Positions 7,297-14,159 of a DNA stretch of 24,643 bases are shown here, in pieces. The translations under genes were made by a program, and so were the position numbers. The notes under the pieces were generated by a model. It had not been told where the DNA came from and did not search any database. It saw only the letters and a list, made by a program, of their open reading frames with translations. This DNA comes from Thermaceae bacterium (GTDB lineage: Bacteria; Deinococcota; Deinococci; Deinococcales; Marinithermaceae). Where the stretch lies: assembly GCA_026985615.1 (NCBI GenBank), contig JALSQD010000082.1, positions 1 to 24,643 on the forward strand, read 5' to 3'. Positions within the stretch are counted from its first letter, which is position 1. The number at the start of each line of letters is the position of its first letter.

Positions 7297-8310
7297 ATGC
7301 GCGTCCAAAACATCTTGCTGGTCCTGCTGCTCTTCCTGGCCTCGTGCGCGCCCCGGTTGAGCGGCGTGAACCCGGCCGAGCCGCCCCGGCCCGATATGTG
7401 GGACCCGCAGCCGGCGTCCATCGAGTGGTGGTACGTCTCGGCCTACCTCCCGGACGACGGGCTTGCCTTTCACTGGGCCTTTTTCAAGTACTACGCCCCC
7501 GAGCATTATCGGGCGCTGGGCCTGCCGGCGCGCGCAGTCTTCCCCTATCCCTTTGCCAGCGAGCACCTGGCTGTTACCGATCTGCGGGCCGACCGCTTCA
7601 CCTTCACCGAGCGGCACGACTTCCCTGGGCTGCGCGCGGTCGTGCGTGCGGACCCGCTCTATCTCGACCTCGACGGTTGGCGTTTTGAGCGTACGCCCGA
7701 GGGGTTCCGGTTGCGTGCGGACGGGGTGGACGTCGCGCTCGTTCCCGAGAAGCCGCCGGTTGTGCAGCCGCCGGGATGGTCGGGGACGGCGGAGACCGGG
7801 CGGATGTACTACGTCTCCTATACGCGCGTGCGACTGACGGGAACGGTCGCGGGGCGCGCCGTGGAGGGGGTGGCCTGGATCGATCACCAGTGGGGTGACC
7901 AGATGAGCGGGGTGGCCGCGTTGTGGGACTGGTACGGTGTCCACCTCTCCAACGGCGGCGACCTGATGGTCTACCGCATCCGCGACGCCGCGGGCAACGT
8001 GAAGGTCCTGCACGCCTCCTACGTGGACGTGTTCGGGCGGGTGCGGGCGCTCGAAGACGTACGCATGACTCCCGAGGGTTTCTGGACCTCGCCGGTCACG
8101 GGCTTCCGTTACGCCGTTTCCTGGCGCGTCGAGGGCGAGGGGTGGTCGTTGCGGCTCGATCCGGTGCGGCTCGAGCAGGAGATTCGCGGTGGCCTCGTGC
8201 CGGTGGCCTACTGGGAGGGTCCGGTACAGGGCGAGGGGACGTGGATGGGTGAGTCCGTGCAGGCGTGGGGCATGGGCGAGTTCGTGGGCGGCCACTATCC
8301 TCCCAAATAG
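7297..8310 (+). CDS. Lipoprotein of the AttH/CrtC lipocalin-like family
   Basis: The protein begins with a lipoprotein signal ending in L14-A15-S16-C17, so it should be lipidated and anchored outside the cytoplasm. The body carries EWWY (43-46) and WIDHQWGD (194-201), the two hallmark motifs of the lipocalin-like family. That family includes AttH, secreted hydrolase-like proteins and carotenoid 1,2-hydratase CrtC. At 337 aa it has the family length with two lipocalin-like halves. No carotenoid genes are adjacent, so CrtC activity is not implied, although pigmented Thermaceae make carotenoids. The start is fixed by the lipobox and by the -10 box 6 nt upstream. A single-gene unit, with a T-rich stretch and inverted repeat after the stop. 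Confidence 0.8.
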   Translation: MRVQNILLVLLLFLASCAPRLSGVNPAEPPRPDMWDPQPASIEWWYVSAYLPDDGLAFHWAFFKYYAPEHYRALGLPARAVFPYPFASEHLAVTDLRADRFTFTERHDFPGLRAVVRADPLYLDLDGWRFERTPEGFRLRADGVDVALVPEKPPVVQPPGWSGTAETGRMYYVSYTRVRLTGTVAGRAVEGVAWIDHQWGDQMSGVAALWDWYGVHLSNGGDLMVYRIRDAAGNVKVLHASYVDVFGRVRALEDVRMTPEGFWTSPVTGFRYAVSWRVEGEGWSLRLDPVRLEQEIRGGLVPVAYWEGPVQGEGTWMGESVQAWGMGEFVGGHYPPK

Positions 8311-8318
8311 CGTTGTTT

Positions 8319-8369
8319 TTTACGTGAGAAATCATTCACGAAGGAGAGTCGTCCCACCGTTCACGTAAA
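8319..8369. repeat. Long-range inverted repeat TTTACGTGA / TCACGTAAA
   Basis: A perfect 9-bp inverted repeat (8319-8327 and 8361-8369) flanks a third TTCACG copy at 8335-8340. CGTTG (8311-8315) and CAACG (about 8383-8387) extend the symmetry outward imperfectly. It lies just after the lipoprotein stop, between convergent genes. It could be a weak terminator, an operator or a small element remnant; I cannot decide. Confidence 0.45.
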
Positions 8370-8396
8370 CGCGCAAACACCAACGGGCTGAATTGC

Positions 8397-8430
8397 AAAA
8401 GGATCCCGCGGCCGGCTGGCCGCGGGATCC
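8397..8430 (-). terminator. Intrinsic terminator of the phosphohexomutase gene
   Basis: GGATCCCGCGGCC (8401-8413) and GGCCGCGGGATCC (8418-8430) form a perfect 13-bp stem with a 4-nt loop. On the minus strand it is followed by TTTTGCAATT, a fair U tract, 15 nt after the stop codon. Confidence 0.85.
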
Positions 8431-8444
8431 TGCCACCTGCGGGC

Positions 8445-9842
8445 CTAAAGGCCAAGCGCCTTGCGCGCCTCTTTGAGAATCTTCTTGATCTCGGCCGGGT
8501 CGCTCGCCTCGCAGTAGACACGCAGCAGCGGTTCGGTGCCCGAGGGGCGGAAGAGCACCCAGGCGCCGCCGGTTAGGTGGAGCTTGACGCCGTCGAGGGT
8601 CTCGACGCGCTCCACCTCGAGCCGGCCCAGCCGCTGGGGCGGCTCGTTTTTCAGTTGCGCCATCAACGCATCGCGCACCTCGGGGCTTTCCACCTCGAGG
8701 TCGAGGCGGTCGAAGGCGTGGCGGAAGCCAGTCAGTTCCTCGATCTCGGCGAACTGCTCCCCCAGGCTCTTGCCGGTGGTCACCACGCTTTCGAGCAGCA
8801 GGAGGGCGTTGAGAATGCCGTCGCGCTCCGGGATGTGGCCGGCCACACCGATACCACCCGACTCCTCGCCCCCGATCAGCACGTCGCCCTTCAGGAACTC
8901 GTCGGTGATGTACTTGAAGCCGATGGGGGTGGTGACGACCTCCAGGCCCAGCTTCTCGGCCAGCAAGTCCACGATCTTCGAGACCGAGAAGGTCTTGACC
9001 ACCCGTCCTCGCAGCCCCTTGCGGTAGAGGTGGTGCAGCAGCACGGCGAAGACCTGGTGGCTGTTGAAGTAGATCCCGCCGGCGAGCACCGCGCCGATGC
9101 GGTCGGCGTCGCCGTCGGTGACCGCGGCGAAGACCGGGTCCTTCTCGGCGCTCAGGACTGCGCGCAGGGTGGCCAGGTTCTGGGGAATGGGCTCGGGGCG
9201 TACGCCGTAGAAGAGGGGGTGGGGCACGCCGTGAAGCTTGCGCAGGTCGAGCGCCAGGCCCGCGTGTTTCACGAAGCCCGCGAGCCATCCGCCGCCAGCG
9301 CCGCCCATGGCGTCGTGATAGAGCGCGCCTGAATAGTTTTTCAAGGCGCTCAGGTCCACGAGCTGAGCGAGTCGCTCGTAGTAGGTCGTGCGCAGGTCGA
9401 AGCGCTTTACCGCCTCCGGCTTGGGGGGCGCCGGGGGGTTGGCGTCGAGCCGCCGGATCATGCCGTCGTAGATCTCGGGCGTGGCCGAGCCGCCGTAGGG
9501 CCCCTTGAGCTTGTAGCCGTTGTACTCCGGGGGGTTGTGGCTGGCGGTGATCATCGCCCCGGCCGCCGCCTGCTCGTGGACTACCGCGAACGAGGCCACC
9601 GGCGTAGGGACGTAGCTGCGGCTGAGCAGGGCCTCGAGGTCGTTCGCGGCGATGATAGCCGCCGCATGCCGGGCGAAGCGGTCCGAGAGAAAACGGGTGT
9701 CGTGGCCGATGACCACGCGCGTGCCGCCGACCGACTTCACGTAGTCCGCGGTGGCCTGGGCCACCCGAGCCACGTTGGCGAAAGTGTATTTTTCGGCGAT
9801 GACGTCGCGCCAGCCGTCGGTGCCGAAGCGCAGCTCATCCAT
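8445..9842 (-). CDS. Phosphoglucomutase/phosphomannomutase (alpha-D-phosphohexomutase)
   Basis: This cytoplasmic enzyme interconverts hexose 1- and 6-phosphates through a phosphoserine. All four family motifs are present in order: TASHNP with the phosphoserine S101, the metal loop DGDADR (243-248), the sugar-binding loop GEESGG (325-330) and the phosphate-binding RPSGTEP (432-438). At 465 aa the length is standard. Glucose versus mannose preference cannot be settled by eye; GEESGG is common to both. The ATG at 9842 lies 6 nt after TAGGAT on the minus strand with no RBS, so it is probably a leaderless message. It is divergent from the helicase gene and ends in a strong terminator. Confidence 0.92.
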   Translation of the reverse strand: MDELRFGTDGWRDVIAEKYTFANVARVAQATADYVKSVGGTRVVIGHDTRFLSDRFARHAAAIIAANDLEALLSRSYVPTPVASFAVVHEQAAAGAMITASHNPPEYNGYKLKGPYGGSATPEIYDGMIRRLDANPPAPPKPEAVKRFDLRTTYYERLAQLVDLSALKNYSGALYHDAMGGAGGGWLAGFVKHAGLALDLRKLHGVPHPLFYGVRPEPIPQNLATLRAVLSAEKDPVFAAVTDGDADRIGAVLAGGIYFNSHQVFAVLLHHLYRKGLRGRVVKTFSVSKIVDLLAEKLGLEVVTTPIGFKYITDEFLKGDVLIGGEESGGIGVAGHIPERDGILNALLLLESVVTTGKSLGEQFAEIEELTGFRHAFDRLDLEVESPEVRDALMAQLKNEPPQRLGRLEVERVETLDGVKLHLTGGAWVLFRPSGTEPLLRVYCEASDPAEIKKILKEARKALGL

Positions 9843-9848
9843 GCCCTC

Positions 9849-9854
9849 ATCCTA
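9849..9854 (-). promoter_or_regulatory. Leaderless-type -10 of the phosphohexomutase gene
   Basis: TAGGAT on the minus strand, then 6 nt (GAGGGC), then ATG. Its -35 position (about 9872-9877) runs into the -10 of the divergent helicase promoter. Confidence 0.55.
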
Positions 9855-9877
9855 CAGGCCGGGCGCATGGGAGCTGT

Positions 9878-9883
9878 TAGACT
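9878..9883 (+). promoter_or_regulatory. Leaderless-type -10 of the pcrA-like helicase gene
   Basis: TAGACT, 7 nt before the GTG at 9891, no RBS between. It overlaps the expected -35 position of the divergent phosphohexomutase promoter. Confidence 0.55.
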
Positions 9884-9890
9884 GTTCGGC

Positions 9891-12050
9891 GTGTCCGCAA
9901 GCGACCTCCTTTCCTCTCTCAACGAACAACAACGCGCCGCGGTCGAGCACTTTCTGGGTCCTGCGCTGGTCGTGGCGGGGGCGGGCTCGGGCAAGACCCG
10001 CACCGTGGTGCACCGGGTGGCCTACCTGATCGCCGAGCGGGAGGTCTACCCGACCGAGATCCTGGCCGTTACCTTCACCAACAAGGCCGCGGGTGAGATG
10101 CGCGAGCGCCTGGCGCGCATGGTGGGGCGGGAAGCGGGCGAGCTGTGGGTGAGCACCTTTCACTCGGTCAGCCTGCGGATTTTGCGCCGCTACGGGGAGC
10201 GCATCGGGCTCAAGCCCGGCTTCGTGGTCTACGACGACGACGACCAGCGGGTGCTGCTCAAGGAGGTGCTGGGCGCGCTCGGACTCGAGGTGCGGCCCAC
10301 CTACGTGCGCGCCATCCTTGACCGCATCAAGAACCGGATGTGGACGCTCGACGACTTCCTGACCCAGGCGGACGACTGGGTAGGCGGACTGACCAAGCAG
10401 CAGATGGCCGAGGTCTACGCGCGCTACCAGCAGCGCCTCGCCGAGAACAACGCCGTCGACTTCAACGACCTGCTCTTGCGCACCATCGAGCTCTTCGAGC
10501 GCCACCCCGACGCCCTCGCGGCGGTGCGCCAGCGGGCGCGCTTCATCCACGTGGACGAGTACCAGGACACCAACCCCGCCCAGTACCGGCTCACCAAGCT
10601 GCTCGCCGGCGACGAGGCCAACCTGATGGTGGTGGGCGACCCGGACCAGTCCATCTACGGCTTTCGCAACGCCGACATCCAGAACATCCTCGGCTTCGAG
10701 CGCGACTACCCCGGGGCCAGGGTCTACCGGCTTGAGGCCAACTACCGCTCGACCGAGGCTATTTTGCGTGTGGCCAACGCGCTCATCGAGAACAACGAGC
10801 AGCGCCTGGAAAAGACGCTGCGCCCGGTCAAAACCGGCGGCGAGCCGGTACGGCTCTACCGCGCGCCCGACCACCGCGAGGAGGCGGCCTTCGTGGCGCG
10901 CGAGGTGGCGCGGCTGGCGCGCGAGCGCGCGCTCGACGACTTTGCCGTGCTTTACCGCACCAACGCGCAGTCACGCGTGCTCGAGGAGGCCTTTCGCCGG
11001 CTCAACCTGCCGGCCCGTATCGTGGGTGGGGTGGGCTTCTACGAGCGGCGCGAGGTCAAGGACGTACTCGCTTACGCGCGCCTGGCCGTCAACCCGGCCG
11101 ACGACGTGGCGGTGCGCCGGGTGATCAACGTGCCGGCCCGGGGCGTGGGGGCGACCTCAGTGGTGCGGCTGGCCGAGCTGGCGGAGCGCGAGGGGGTGAG
11201 CCTCTTTGCAGCGGCGTGCAGGGCCGGCGAGGTGCTGGCGGCGCGCCAGGCGACGGCGGTGGGGCGCTTCGTGGCCCTGATCGAGACGCTGCGCGAGGCG
11301 GCCGAGCACAGCGGCCCCGAGGCTTTCTTGCGGTTCGTGCTGGCTGAGACCGGTTACAGCGAGATGCTGCGGCGTGAGGAGGGCAGCGAGCCTCGGCTCG
11401 AGAACCTGGAGGAACTGCTCAGGGCCGCGGCCGAGTGGGAGGAGGAGCACGGCGGCGGCGTGGCCGAGTTCCTCGACGAGGTCGCCCTCACCGCCCGGGC
11501 CGAGGAGCCGAACGCCGCGCCCGAGAAGTCGGTTACGCTGATGACGCTGCACAACGCCAAGGGGTTGGAGTTCCCGGTGGTCTTCGTGGTGGGGGTGGAG
11601 GAGGGGCTGTTGCCCCACCGCTCGAGCCTCGGCTCGGACGCCGAGATCGAGGAGGAGCGGCGGCTCCTCTACGTGGGCATCACCCGCGCCCAGGAGCGGC
11701 TCTACCTCACCCTCTCCGAGGAGCGCGAGACCTGGGGGCAGCGCGAACGGGTGCGGCCGAGCCGCTTCCTCGAGGAGATTCCCGAGGCGCTCCTGCGGCC
11801 CGTGGGCCCCTTTGGCGACGCGCCCGAGCCCGCGCCCGCGCCGCGGTCGAGCGCGCCGGTGAACCGGGCCGCAGGCAAGCGCACGGACGGCTTCCACGGC
11901 GGAGAAAAGGTGCGCCACCCGCGCTACGGCGAGGGCACCGTCGTGGCCACGAGCGGGGAGGGGGCCCGGCAGGAGGTTACGGTCCACTTTGAGGAGGCCG
12001 GCCTCAAGCGGCTGTTGGTGAAATACGCCGGCCTGGAGCGCTTAGAATAG
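9891..12050 (+). CDS. pcrA: ATP-dependent 3'-5' DNA helicase, PcrA/UvrD family
   Basis: A superfamily 1A helicase of nucleotide excision repair and replication-conflict clearance. With GTG 9891 as start (719 aa), motifs occur in canonical order: Q motif LNEQQ (10-14), Walker A GAGSGKT (30-36), TFTNKAAGEM (61-70), STFHS (88-92), DEYQDTN (222-228), VGDPDQSIYGFRNADI (248-263), LEANYRST, then TLHNAKGLEFPVVF and LLYVGITRAQ of domain 2. The C-terminal 50 residues (GEKVRHPRYGEGTVV ... VHFEEAG) form the Tudor-like domain that contacts RNA polymerase in PcrA/UvrD. An ATG at 9867 (in frame, 8 codons upstream) would lie before the -10 box and is less likely. The stop overlaps the -10 of the next gene. 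Confidence 0.95.
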   Translation: MSASDLLSSLNEQQRAAVEHFLGPALVVAGAGSGKTRTVVHRVAYLIAEREVYPTEILAVTFTNKAAGEMRERLARMVGREAGELWVSTFHSVSLRILRRYGERIGLKPGFVVYDDDDQRVLLKEVLGALGLEVRPTYVRAILDRIKNRMWTLDDFLTQADDWVGGLTKQQMAEVYARYQQRLAENNAVDFNDLLLRTIELFERHPDALAAVRQRARFIHVDEYQDTNPAQYRLTKLLAGDEANLMVVGDPDQSIYGFRNADIQNILGFERDYPGARVYRLEANYRSTEAILRVANALIENNEQRLEKTLRPVKTGGEPVRLYRAPDHREEAAFVAREVARLARERALDDFAVLYRTNAQSRVLEEAFRRLNLPARIVGGVGFYERREVKDVLAYARLAVNPADDVAVRRVINVPARGVGATSVVRLAELAEREGVSLFAAACRAGEVLAARQATAVGRFVALIETLREAAEHSGPEAFLRFVLAETGYSEMLRREEGSEPRLENLEELLRAAAEWEEEHGGGVAEFLDEVALTARAEEPNAAPEKSVTLMTLHNAKGLEFPVVFVVGVEEGLLPHRSSLGSDAEIEEERRLLYVGITRAQERLYLTLSEERETWGQRERVRPSRFLEEIPEALLRPVGPFGDAPEPAPAPRSSAPVNRAAGKRTDGFHGGEKVRHPRYGEGTVVATSGEGARQEVTVHFEEAGLKRLLVKYAGLERLE
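12043..12048 (+). promoter_or_regulatory. Leaderless-type -10 overlapping the pcrA stop
   Basis: TAGAAT spans the last pcrA codons, with the TAG stop at 12048-12050, and sits 7 nt before the GTG at 12056. This is the same spacing as the promoter of pcrA itself. Confidence 0.45.
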
Positions 12051-12055
12051 GGTTC

Positions 12056-12496
12056 GTGAAACGCACCGTCCTCTTCGTTGCGCTCGTTCTCGCTACCCTG
12101 GGCCATGCAGCGGGCGGGCTCGACCTCGCCCTCAGCCGTAACCTCGACGCCGTGGGGTACGCTGGCCGGCTCGGCTTCTACCTCGAGGGTTCGCCGCTAG
12201 TGGTTCGGGGGGACCTGATCTTCGGCGAGCGCGGGGGACTGCTGGGCGAGGTGGACCTCCTCTGGCGGCCCTGGGGAGACCGTTTCGTCGAGCCCTACCT
12301 GGGGCTTGGGGCCTCAACCGTGATCGCACGGCTGGCGCCGGAAGGCGGTCTGGTGATGGACGTGGGCGCGGAGTCCTTCGCGGTGGCCTCTGCGGGCCTG
12401 GCCCTGCGCTTCGCCGTGGTGCGCCCTTACGCCGATGTGAGCTACAGCTACGGGCCCGATCCCTACGCCCGGGCCAGCTTCGGGGTCGTGTGGTGA
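12056..12496 (+). CDS. Small secreted protein, probable outer-membrane beta-barrel-like
   Basis: The 146-residue protein has a clear signal peptide (MKRTVLFVALVLATLGHA, cleavage near residue 18). It is followed by alternating polar and hydrophobic strands typical of small barrel proteins (LGFYLEGSPLVVRGDLIF, VEPYLGLGAS, VRPYADVSYSYGP) and a C-terminal aromatic residue (GVVW). No family name comes to mind. The GTG start is 5 nt after the pcrA stop; no RBS is evident. The stop overlaps the asparaginase ATG as TGATG. Location in the cell envelope is inferred from composition only. Confidence 0.7.
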   Translation: MKRTVLFVALVLATLGHAAGGLDLALSRNLDAVGYAGRLGFYLEGSPLVVRGDLIFGERGGLLGEVDLLWRPWGDRFVEPYLGLGASTVIARLAPEGGLVMDVGAESFAVASAGLALRFAVVRPYADVSYSYGPDPYARASFGVVW

Positions 12497-13371
12497 TGGT
12501 AGGCGCGGTGCTCGTGCACGGGGGTGCTGGCCGGGCGGAGCCGGGGGACGAGGCCCCGCGCTTGGCGGGTGTGGCGCGGGCGCGGGACGCCGCCTGGGCC
12601 GTGCTCGAGGCTGGGGGTACGGCGCTCGAGGCGGCGGTGCGGGCGGTGGAAGTGCTGGAAGACGACCCGAACTTCAACGCGGGTACCGGCTCGGTACTCA
12701 ACCGCGACGGTTTCGTGGAGATGGACGCAGCGGTGATGGACGGCGAGGTGCGGGCATTTGGCGCGGTGGCGGCCGTGCGCGACGTGAAGAACCCGGTGCG
12801 TCTAGCGCTCGAGGTTATGCGCTCCGAACACGTTTTTCTCGCAGGTGAAGGGGCGAGCCGCTTCGCCCGCGAGCGTGGATTCCCCCCGCACGATCCCCGC
12901 GCGCTCGTGACCCCGCGACAGCTCGAGCGCTGGTCGCGGGGCCGGCGCGGGGCGGGCGGCGAGAAGTGCGGCACCGTGGGGGCGGTGGTCTACGGCGGCA
13001 GGGGCGTGGCCGCAGCCACTTCCACCGGCGGTATCCTCGACCAGCGCGTGGGGCGCGTGGGCGACACCCCCCTCCCTGGGGCGGGCACCTACGCCGAGGC
13101 CGGACTCGGTGCGGTGAGCGCCACCGGTCACGGCGAGTTCTTCGCCCGCGCGCTCGCGGCCTACCGCTCGGTGGCGGCCCTGCGGGAACACGGCCCGCAG
13201 GAGGCGGTACAGCTGGCCCTGGCCGAGGTGGGCGCGCTGGGCGGCTCCGGCGGCCTGATTCTCGTGACCGCGGACGGCGTGCTGGCCTGGGACCACACCA
13301 CCCCTTCGATGACGGTGGCCTGGCGGGACGCGGCGGGTCCGGGCGAGGCGATGGGAAAGGGCTCGGTATAA
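12496..13371 (+). CDS. Isoaspartyl peptidase / L-asparaginase (Ntn-hydrolase, type III)
   Basis: This cytoplasmic family removes N-terminal isoaspartyl residues from damaged peptides and hydrolyses asparagine. It self-cleaves to expose a threonine. Landmarks are VHGGAG (7-12), NAGTGSVLN (61-69), the cleavage site CGTVGAV with nucleophile T160, ATSTGGI (174-180), RVGDTPLPGAGTYA (187-200, substrate Arg and Asp) and SATGHGE (208-214). At 291 aa it is about the normal size. I chose the ATG at 12496 because it overlaps the upstream stop (TGATG); GTG codons at 12490 and 12493 are alternatives. Isoaspartyl repair fits a thermophile, where Asn and Asp damage is frequent. The stop is embedded in TATAATG, which is both a -10-like box and the start of a 14-codon frame. 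Confidence 0.92.
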   Translation: MVGAVLVHGGAGRAEPGDEAPRLAGVARARDAAWAVLEAGGTALEAAVRAVEVLEDDPNFNAGTGSVLNRDGFVEMDAAVMDGEVRAFGAVAAVRDVKNPVRLALEVMRSEHVFLAGEGASRFARERGFPPHDPRALVTPRQLERWSRGRRGAGGEKCGTVGAVVYGGRGVAAATSTGGILDQRVGRVGDTPLPGAGTYAEAGLGAVSATGHGEFFARALAAYRSVAALREHGPQEAVQLALAEVGALGGSGGLILVTADGVLAWDHTTPSMTVAWRDAAGPGEAMGKGSV

Positions 13372-13372
13372 T
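13367..13372 (+). promoter_or_regulatory. Consensus -10 TATAAT at the asparaginase stop
   Basis: A perfect TATAAT, with no recognisable -35 17 nt upstream. A transcript starting near 13379 would carry a short leader containing GCGAGC (13374-13379) and GCTCGC (13391-13396) and the GGAGG site at 13404-13408 for the next gene. Confidence 0.4.
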
Positions 13373-13415
13373 GGCGAGCGTGCTGCGCAGGCTCGCGGCG
13401 CGCGGAGGATTTTAG
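13371..13415 (+). CDS. Possible 14-codon bridging ORF
   Basis: ATG at 13371 overlaps the asparaginase TAA (TAATG) and the frame ends in a TAG that overlaps the next GTG (TAGTG, 13413-13417), giving MASVLRRLAARGGF. It fills the gap exactly and could relay ribosomes from one gene to the next. There is no run of regulatory codons (no Trp), so it is not a classical trp leader peptide. Such a fit can occur by chance, so this is a candidate only. Confidence 0.3.
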   Translation: MASVLRRLAARGGF

Positions 13416-14155
13416 TGACCTGCCTGGCTTTTTTCTCCGACAATCCCAGCCGTTGGTACGACCCGCTGGTGGCGGCGCTGAGCGCGCATGACTTGCCTCT
13501 GCACCTTCATCCCATCGGGGCGGGAGGCGAGCTCGAGGCTGCGCTTGTGGGCCTGCGTCCGCTGGGGTTTTCCGGTGCACTCGTGGAGAATGCGGCACAG
13601 CAGGCCAGGATTCCGGCGCTCGTCGGCAGGCGCGAGCCCGAGGTCGAGGCGGCCGGGCGCGCGGATGCGCTGCGGGTGCAGTGGGGCTCGCTGACGGCGG
13701 GCTTCCTGTTCCCGGAGGCGGCGCGGCGCGCGATGGAGCAGGCGGGGTTCGCGGGCGCGCGGATCCTGTGGGTGGGGCCGGCGGTGCCCGACCTGGCCTC
13801 GGTGGTGCGCGGTATGCGTACCGTCCACGCCTACGCCTTGACCCCCACGGCGGGGGAGGGGTTGCTGGCGCAGCTCCCTGCGCCGCAGCGGGGGCGCGTG
13901 GTGCTGGGGCCGCAGCAGGCCGAGGCGCTGGGCGCCGAGGTGGACGTGGTCGTCTACGCGGGCGGCCCGCTGCCCATGAGCATCCTGCAGCCCTACCACG
14001 GCTTCTTTGCCTTTGCCGAGCCGCCGCTCCAGGACGCCTATCTGGCGGTGGAGCAGGTAGTGAGCCCCGACTACTTTCGTCAGGTCTACCTGAGCCGGCT
14101 GCTCGCCTGGGTGGCCGACGTGGATTTACCCCCGGACGCATTCGCGCTAGGCTAA
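13415..14155 (+). CDS. AroE-like (shikimate dehydrogenase-fold) protein lacking catalytic residues
   Basis: I read this 246-residue protein as a diverged shikimate dehydrogenase relative. The N-terminal half keeps the SDH layout: NPSRWYDPLVAAL near residue 10, then GFSGALVENA at 51-60 where AroE has G-x-x-G-x-N-V-T-x-P-x-K. Next come ADALRVQWGSLTAGF at 83-97 in place of A-x-N-T-L ... G-x-N-T-D, and a Rossmann-like strand ARILWVG at 115-121. VDVVVYAGG follows at 177-184, and the C-terminal helix with LQDAYLAVEQV at 205-215. The catalytic Lys and Asp are missing and the glycine-rich NADP loop is gone, so SDH activity is unlikely. GTG start with GGAGG 6 nt upstream. It directly precedes trpC. 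The homology call is by motif layout and needs profile confirmation. Confidence 0.6.
   Translation: MTCLAFFSDNPSRWYDPLVAALSAHDLPLHLHPIGAGGELEAALVGLRPLGFSGALVENAAQQARIPALVGRREPEVEAAGRADALRVQWGSLTAGFLFPEAARRAMEQAGFAGARILWVGPAVPDLASVVRGMRTVHAYALTPTAGEGLLAQLPAPQRGRVVLGPQQAEALGAEVDVVVYAGGPLPMSILQPYHGFFAFAEPPLQDAYLAVEQVVSPDYFRQVYLSRLLAWVADVDLPPDAFALG
14148..14153 (+). promoter_or_regulatory. Leaderless-type -10 of trpC
   Basis: TAGGCT, overlapping the upstream TAA stop, is 6 nt before the trpC ATG. The sequence GCTAGGCTA(A/C)G(G/A)ATATG is nearly the same as at 7284-7299. AAGGA at 14154-14158 is too close to the ATG to be a good RBS. Confidence 0.5.
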
Positions 14156-14159
14156 GGAT

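Noticed and set aside
9537..9890. Upstream extension of the helicase frame
   Set aside because: It runs antisense through the phosphohexomutase start; helicase homology begins at SDLLSSLNEQQ just after GTG 9891.
11157..11987. Minus-strand open frame within the helicase gene
   Set aside because: Pure shadow; the plus strand carries helicase motifs throughout.
13371..13415. Classical trp attenuator leader peptide
   Set aside because: The 14 codons include no Trp, and no terminator/antiterminator pair with a U tract follows.
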